Source of the DNA: Clitoria ternatea
Lineage: Eukaryota; Streptophyta; Magnoliopsida; Fabales; Fabaceae
NCBI GenBank assembly: GCA_037962975.1
Contig: CM075674.1
Coordinates: forward strand, 87,188,501-87,252,500
Direction of reading: 5' to 3'
Length of the DNA: 64,000 bases
The notes beneath the pieces are model-generated. The model worked only from the letters and a program-made list of their open reading frames with translations, ran no database searches and was not told the DNA's origin. Each line of letters opens with the position of its first letter. The stretch's first letter is position 1. The translations under genes and the position numbers were made by a program. Shown one piece after another: positions 58,413 through 64,000 of this stretch.

Positions 58413-59742
58413 ATGGCTGCTGAAAGAAGAACATTGGGACAGTTTGCTGCTATTAATGGACCACCTCATGTTTCGGGGATGTATCAAGGACCTATTGCTG
58501 CTGTAGAAATCAAAACAGCTACTTTAAACATTATTCAAAATAATCAATTTGCTAGTTTAAATAATGAGGAACCTTATGAACACTTAACTGTTTTTTTATG
58601 AGTTATGCAGCACAATCGGTTTTGAACCCAATCAAGAAGAATCAGTTTACATGAGATTGTTTCCTTTTTCTTTGATTGGGAAAGCTAAAGAATGGTTTAA
58701 ATCTTGTCCACCCGGTAGTTTTGCAAACTGGTCTGATGTTGAGAGAAATTTTTTGGAAAGATTTTATTCTCCCTCAAAATATTTTGAAGTTATGACAGCC
58801 ATACATTCTTTTTCATAAAATAATGATGAATCATTAGGAGAAACATGGGAACGATTCAAGGCACTCTTGAGGAAATGTCCAAACCATAACTTAAATGATG
58901 CCGAAAAGGTAAGGATCATTTACCATGGTTTGTTACCTCAGTTTAAAATAATGTTAGATGCTTGTGCAGGTGGTTCTTTAATGAACAAAATTATGGAAGA
59001 AACAATAGAAATATTGGAATCAATGTCCATGAGTGACCGACAAGCAAAACATGAAAGAGGTAATGTACAAAGAAAACCAGGTATGCTTGAATTGGGGGTG
59101 AATAATGTACTATTGGCTCAGCAAAAATTGCTGACTCAACAAATTGAGGCTATGAGCAAACAATTGGAGAAACTTCAAATTGCTCAAATGTCATTACCAC
59201 CTCCTGCTCAATTGAAACAATGTATGCATTGCATGAGAGAACAACCATGTGGTTACTGTGCCCCTGATAGAAATGAACAAGAGCAAGCCAATTTTCTGAA
59301 CTATCAAAGAATACCCTTAGGTAATTTTCCTTTTAATCTTGGTAATTCTTTTCCTAACAATTACCCGTAGAGTTGGTAAAATCAGAATATTGACTGAAAA
59401 CAAGATGTTGGACCTTCTAACCGACCTCCTAATAATCAATTCAAACAACAACCACAATCTGATCAAATAGCAAGGCTAACTAGGATAGAAGAGTCTATCC
59501 AACAGTTGCTTCAATACATGCAAACAAATAAAGCCGCACGTAAAGCGTCGGACATGCAATTGGGACAGTTAGCAAAAGAAGTAGCTGACATGAAAAGCTC
59601 TGGTTTTTTTGCAAACACTCAAAATCCAAGAGAACAATGTAATGCTATTTTTACAAGAAGTGGTAAAGTTGTAGGAAATGATTGTAAAGAAGAAAAAGAG
59701 AAAGAAGAAGAGAAGAAGAAGAGAAAAAAGATGAAAGAATGA
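58413..59742 (+). pseudogene. Athila element B gag, broken
   Basis: The frame opens at ATG 58413 and shifts at a run of seven T (58591-58597), then continues with the gag core (GKAKEWFKSCPPGS, ERFYSPSKYFEV, LGETWERFKALLRKCPNH). In-frame stops follow at 58816-58818 (TAA), 59368-59370 (TAG), 59395-59397 (TGA) and 59740-59742 (TGA). The segment 59098-59200 is glutamine-rich and helical. C-M-H-C-M followed by C-G-Y-C (59220-59260) is a cysteine-rich stretch in the nucleocapsid position. NAIFTRSGKVVG (about 59640-59675) is the conserved pre-protease motif of Athila. Gag forms the particle; at least five lesions abolish it here. Confidence 0.8.
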
Positions 59743-59799
59743 TGAAAAAGAAAAACAAAAAAATCAAAAAATTAAAAAACAAAAAAATCAGTATTTGGG

Positions 59800-60679
59800 T
59801 CAGACACCTCTAGTTAAAGATTTACCTTATCCACATGCACCATCAAAGAAGGATAAGGAAAAGGAATACAAGAGATTCCTTGAAATTTTTAAGCAATTAC
59901 ACATAAACATTCCATTTTCTGAGGCATTGGAATAGATGCCAACATATGCAAAGTTTATGAAAGAATTACTCACCAAAAAGAGGAGGTATGATGAAGAAAT
60001 TGTTGAATTGGAAGCAGGTTGCAGCGCTATTTTGAAACATAACATGCCAGAAAAGTCGAAAAACCCTGGAAGTTTCACCATTCCTGTCTCCATTGGAGGT
60101 ATGAACATTGGAAAAGCCTTGTTAGACTTAGGGGCTAGCATTAATCTAATGCCTCTAAGTATGATGAAGCGAATTGGTGACCTTGATCCTCAAAGAACAA
60201 AGATGACTCTGCAATTGGCCGATAGATCAATCAAAAGACCCTATGGTATTGTGGAAGATGTACTTGTGAAAGTTGACAAGTTCTACTTCCCTGTTGACTT
60301 TGTGGTATTAGACATGGAAGAAGATGTTGAAGTTCCCCTAATCCTGGGAAGACTATTCATGAAGACTGCTAGAGTACTCATTGATGTAGGTAATGGAAAA
60401 TTGGCAGTAAGAGTTCATGATGAAGAAGTAAACTTTGATGTTTTCAAAGCCATGAAACATCCCAATCCAAAACAAGATTGTTTTAAGGTGGATGTTCTCG
60501 ACAAAGTCTGCTTCTCCATATCCACAGGTATGTCGAACTCTGATCCTTTAAATAAGTTATTAACTAACTCAGTGGAATTTTTGAGTGAAGATGAAGAAAA
60601 ATAGGTAGACAAATATCTTGAAGATCTTGATCAAGGGAAAGAAATTTTCCTTAAATCTAGAGAAATTGAATAAATTTAA
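59800..60679 (+). pseudogene. Athila element B aspartic protease region, broken
   Basis: The region starts in frame with DLPYPHAPSKKDKEKEY and has a stop at 59933-59935 in place of the usual glutamine after EALE. It continues with MPTYAKFMKELL. The active-site loop is LLDLGASINLMPLSMMKRIG (60120-60178), with the D-L-G-A-S form typical of Athila. The flap motif LILGRLFMKTA lies at 60338-60370. The frame is open from 59936 to a TAG at 60602-60604, with further stops at 60671-60673 and 60677-60679. It would process the Gag-Pol polyprotein. Confidence 0.8.
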
Positions 60680-61830
60680 GAAGTACCTGTTGAAGAAATC
60701 AAGAGGCCTGAATTGAAAGTGCTACCTTTCAACTTAAAGTATATCTTTTTAAAAGAAGGTAATTTAAAACCGGTGATTATTAGTAATTTGTTAAGTGAAA
60801 CAGAAGAAGAAAAACTGGTTGAAGTCTTGAAAAGGAATCAAGAAGCAATTGGATGGATACTTGAAGATCTAAAAGGTATAAGCCCATCATATTGCATGCA
60901 TAAGATTTTACTGGAAGATAATATTAAACCTGTTGCTCAACCCCAAAGACGCCTCAATCCAACCATGAAAGAGGTAACTAAGAAGGAGGTTTTGAAATTA
61001 CTAAAAGCAGGTATTATCTATTTCATTTCTGATAGTGCATGGGTAAGTCCGGTACAAATTGTTCCAAAAAAGGTGGTATGACAGTAATTGTTAATGATAA
61101 AAATGAATTAATCCCAACAAGAACTGTCATTACTTGGAGAATGTGCATTGATTATAGAAAACTAAATCAAGCAACAAGAAAAGATCATTTTTCACTTCCT
61201 TTTATGGATCAAATGCTTGAAAGATTGTCTGGACAAGCTTACTATTGTTTTCTTGATGGATATTCTGGATATAATCAAATTGCTGTTGACCCTCTTGATT
61301 AGGAAAAGACTGCTTTTACATGTCCCTTTGGTATATTTGCATATAGGAAGATGCCATTTAGATTGTGTAATACACCTGCTACTTTTCAAAGATGCATGTT
61401 TGCTATTTTTGCAGATCTAATTGAAAAAGCATTAAAATTTTCATGGATGATTTCTCAGTCTTTGGGAATTCATTTGAAACATGTCTAACCAATCTAAACA
61501 TCGTACTAAAGCGGTGTATTGAAACAAATTTGGTGCTCAATTGGGAGAAATGTCACTTTATGGTGAAAGAAGGAATTGTACTTGGTCATAAAATTTCCTC
61601 TAAAGGTATTGAAGTAGACCAAGCCAAAATAGAGGTAATCTCTAAACTCCCACCCCCTATGAATGTAAAAGGTATTAGAAGTTTTTTAGGACATGCTGGA
61701 TTCTATAGAAGATTTATTCAAGATTTTTCAAAAATTGCTAAATCTTTAACAAATCTTCTAAATAAAGATTTTGAATTCAAGTTTGATGAAGCATGTCTTA
61801 AAGCTTTTAATTCCTTGAAAGAAAAATTGG
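60680..61830 (+). pseudogene. Athila element B reverse transcriptase, broken
   Basis: The upstream part is in one frame to a TGA at 61079-61081, with a shift at the A-run near 61066-61072. The fingers and palm (MCIDYRKLNQATRKDHF, CFLDGYSGYNQIAVDP) are in the next frame up to a TAG at 61300-61302, where the family has DQEKTAF. A second shift near 61430-61440 precedes the catalytic MDDFSVFG (61443-61466). The connection region contains GHKISSKGIEVDQAKIE and IRSFLGHAGFYRRFI. All landmarks of a Ty3/gypsy RT are visible, but it is broken in at least three places. Confidence 0.85.
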
Positions 61831-62240
61831 TTTCTGCCCCTGTAATTGTTGCTCCTAATTGGAATCTACCCTTTGAACTTATGTGTAATGCAAGTGATTA
61901 TGCTGTAGGAGCAGTTTTAGGTCAAAGATATGAAAATTTTTTAGGGTTATACACTATGCTAGTAAAGTTTTAAATAAAAATCAAATAAATTACGTAACTA
62001 CTGAAAAGGAATTACTAGCTATAGTGTATGCCTTAGAAAAATTTAGATCATACTTGATTGGATCAAAAATAATTGTTTTCACTGATCATGCTGTGATCAA
62101 GTATCTTTTGACCAAAACTAATTCTAAACCTCGGTTAATCCGATGGATTTTACTCCTTTAAGAATATGATCTTGAAATCAAAGATAAAAAGGGTAGTGAA
62201 AATATGGTCGCTGACCATCTTTCTAGATTAATGAATGATG
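61831..62240 (+). pseudogene. Athila element B RNase H, broken
   Basis: The domain begins with LMCNASDYAVGAVLGQR (D of the catalytic set is present), then a frameshift at the T-run near 61937-61943. It continues with TTEKELLAIVYALEKFRSYL and FTDHAVIKYLL in the next frame, has an in-frame TAA at 62159-62161, and ends with the KGSENMVADHLSRL segment. It would remove RNA from the RNA-DNA hybrid. Confidence 0.8.
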
Positions 62241-63597
62241 AGGTCACTGCCAAAGAAAAATACATCTTGGAAGAATTTCCTGATGGAAAACTTTTTGAAA
62301 TAACAAAACGGCCATGCTTTGTTGATATGGCCAATTTTAAAGCAGCAGGAATTCTTCCAAATGATCTAACTTGGCAGCAAAGAAAAAAATTTTTCAAAGA
62401 TTCAAAATACTTTGTTTGGGATGACCCTCATCTATTTAAAATTGGTGTGGATAATTTGTTACATCATTGTGTACCCGATTGGGAAAAGAAAGATGTGTTG
62501 TGGCATTGCCATAAATCCCTTTATGGAGGATATTTTAATGGAGAAAGAACTGCTGTAAAAATTCTTCAATCGGGTTTGTATTAGCCATCTATTTTTAAAG
62601 ATTCTCACCATTTGTACAAACTTGTGATAACTGCCAACGAACAGGTAATGTTAACAAAAGACAAGAAATGCCTCTCACAAACATTCAGGAGGTTGAGGTA
62701 TTTGATTGTTGGGGTATTGATTTCATGGGACCTTTTCCTTATTCTCAATTCAATCAATACATTCTTTTGGCAGTTAATTATGTTTCAAAGTGGGTAGAAG
62801 CAATTGCTTCACGTAATGCTGACACCAAAACTGTAGTGAATTTCTTGAAGAAAAATATTTTCTACAGGTTTGGAACACCAAGAACTTTGATCAGTGATGG
62901 AGGATCACATTTTTGTAACAAAATTCTTCAGAAAGTGTTACAACATTATGGAGTGAGAAATAAAGTGGCCACAGCATATCATCCACAAACCAATGGACAG
63001 GCTGAGATTTCAAATCGAGAAGTGAAAAGGATTTTGGAAAAGACTGTGTCTTCTTCCAGAAAAGATTAGTCACAAAAGCTTGATGATGCACTCTGGGCAT
63101 ACAGAATTGCATTCAAGACTCCAATTGGCCTTTCTCCTTTCCAAATGGTCTATGGAAAAGCTTGTCATCTTCCAGTAGAGATGGAATATAAAGCATATTG
63201 GGCTTTAAAATTTCTCAACTTTGATCCAAATGCAGCAGCTGAGAAAAGAAAGTTGCAGTTATTTGAGTTGGAAGAAATGAGAAACAATGCTTATGAGACA
63301 TCTAGAAGTTACAAGAACAAGGTGAAAGCTTACCATGATACGAAAATTAAAAATAGACATTTCATATCAGGTCAGCAAGTTTTATTGTTTAATTCAAGAT
63401 TAAGATTGTTTCCTGGTAAATTAAAATCTAAATGGTCAGGCCTTTTTGTAATCAAGGAAGTTAAATCTTATAGAGCAGTTGAAATAGAAGATACAACTTC
63501 TAAAAGAAGTTGGATGGTTAATGGGCAGAGATTGAAACCATATCTGGGTGGTGAGATCAACAGACTCACTACTATTTGTTATTTGACTGATTTATAA
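62241..63597 (+). pseudogene. Athila element B integrase, broken
   Basis: The N-terminal H2C2 zinc-binding region is split: HCHKSLYGGYFNGERT is followed by a stop at 62582-62584, and the cysteine pair is displaced into another frame near 62625-62645. The catalytic core retains D in GIDFMGPF (62716-62740), D in ISDGGSHFCN (62890-62920) and E in TNGQAEISNRE (62990-63022). A stop at 63067-63069 interrupts the core's end. The C-terminal part (63145-63597) is open, containing QMVYGKACHLPVE-like and GQQVLLFNSRLRLFPGKLKSKW segments. There is no chromodomain, as expected for Athila. Confidence 0.85.
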
Positions 63598-64000
63598 TGT
63601 GCAGGATGTCTAGCTAGAGACTATAAATCAAATGCTCAATGGGAGGCAACCCATTATTTTCTTTTTATTTTAAATATATATAAAAAAATATAGTTTTTCA
63701 AATTTTAAGTTAGAAATTTAATTTTGAAAAGAAAAGGGGTTTAAAAATTAAAAGAAAAGGTTTTTGAAAATTAAAATTTTGAAAAAATAAAACAGAAGCC
63801 CACACGTAGCGCCACACTGACGCGTAGCGTGGACTCTGAATTTTCAACCTGACGTGTAGCGTCCTTACCACGCGTAGCGTCAGGGCCCTCGTTCAGTTTT
63901 TAAAACTGAACCAGAGGGAGGCCCAAGTCCATTATCTTTAAAAACCTATCTTGCCTCCTTCTGCATTTTCAGAAACCCTAATTTCCCAAACCCTCTTTTT
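63598..64000 (+). other. Athila element B 3' region after integrase
   Basis: GGGAGGCAACCCA (63641-63653) is the block that commonly follows integrase in Athila elements. Beyond it are A/T-rich sequence and four copies of the ACGCGTAGCGT-type motif (63803, 63820, 63852, 63870). No env-like reading frame can be supported before the window ends. Confidence 0.6.

Larger units (their letters stand above)
18656..64000 (+). mobile_element. Athila-like Ty3/gypsy element B, interrupted by the Ogre array
   Basis: The element starts TGTTAG at 18656. Its 5' LTR resumes at 56826 after the Ogre array and ends CTAACA at 58103, the exact inverted complement of the start. Primer site, gag, protease, RT, RNase H and integrase follow on the plus strand, then the GGGAGGCAACCCA block (63641-63653) that commonly follows integrase in Athila elements. 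The 3' LTR lies beyond the window. All coding parts carry stops and frameshifts, so this copy is not autonomous. Confidence 0.8.

Noticed and set aside
63654..64000. env-like gene of Athila element B
   Set aside because: No open frame of useful length is present before the window ends.

Overview
The window is nuclear DNA of a dicot plant. It is AT-rich, carries one recognisable host gene, and is otherwise built from layered plant transposons. The Ogre-type Ty3/gypsy element that dominates it is best known from legumes, so a legume is likely; the species cannot be named from the sequence alone.

Positions 1-13700 hold the broken 5' half of a hAT transposon on the minus strand (1-2771), an AT-rich spacer, the only convincing host gene (5102-5758 plus, a DUF688-type protein), a long spacer without genes, a dead LINE-1 fragment (9346-10610), a GC-rich LTR-like remnant (about 10820-11404) and MITE-like debris. 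Positions 13697-16735 are a decayed plus-strand Ty3/gypsy element (LTR, primer site, gag, start of protease) interrupted by a CACTA-like insertion at 14176.

From 16736 on, three insertions are nested. A minus-strand Athila-like gag-protease fragment (element A, coding traces 17671-18655) is interrupted at 18656 by a plus-strand Athila-like element (element B). B's 5' LTR starts TGTTAG at 18656 and ends CTAACA at 58103; B continues through primer site, gag, protease, RT, RNase H and integrase to beyond 64000, all with stops and frameshifts. Inside B's 5' LTR lies a minus-strand Ogre-type compound element, 18920-56820 (37.9 kb), arranged LTR - body - LTR - body - LTR. The LTRs are about 3.31 kb and the bodies about 13.98 kb. 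The outer ends are flanked by the same 5-bp duplication ACACC, so the whole array occupies a single insertion site. The three LTRs and two bodies differ only at scattered sites.

Each Ogre body (read on the minus strand) has a primer site matching tRNA-Arg, a leader, ORF1 (function unknown), gag-protease with a G-patch, a predicted 223-nt GT-AG intron, pol (RT, RNase H, second RNase H, integrase), and a long 3' untranslated region with three kinds of tandem repeats, then the polypurine tract. Body 1 and body 2 carry different lesions in ORF1/gag; both pol frames are open.

The least expected structure is in the Ogre LTR: five successive hairpins share a core (AGACG-TCN-CGTCT or close to it) but have different outer stems that still pair within each hairpin. 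A related sixth copy sits in the 3' untranslated region. Other points of interest are the three-LTR array, the predicted intron, a 180-bp periodicity in U3, the 30-bp minisatellite and a CpG-rich motif repeated through Athila element B.
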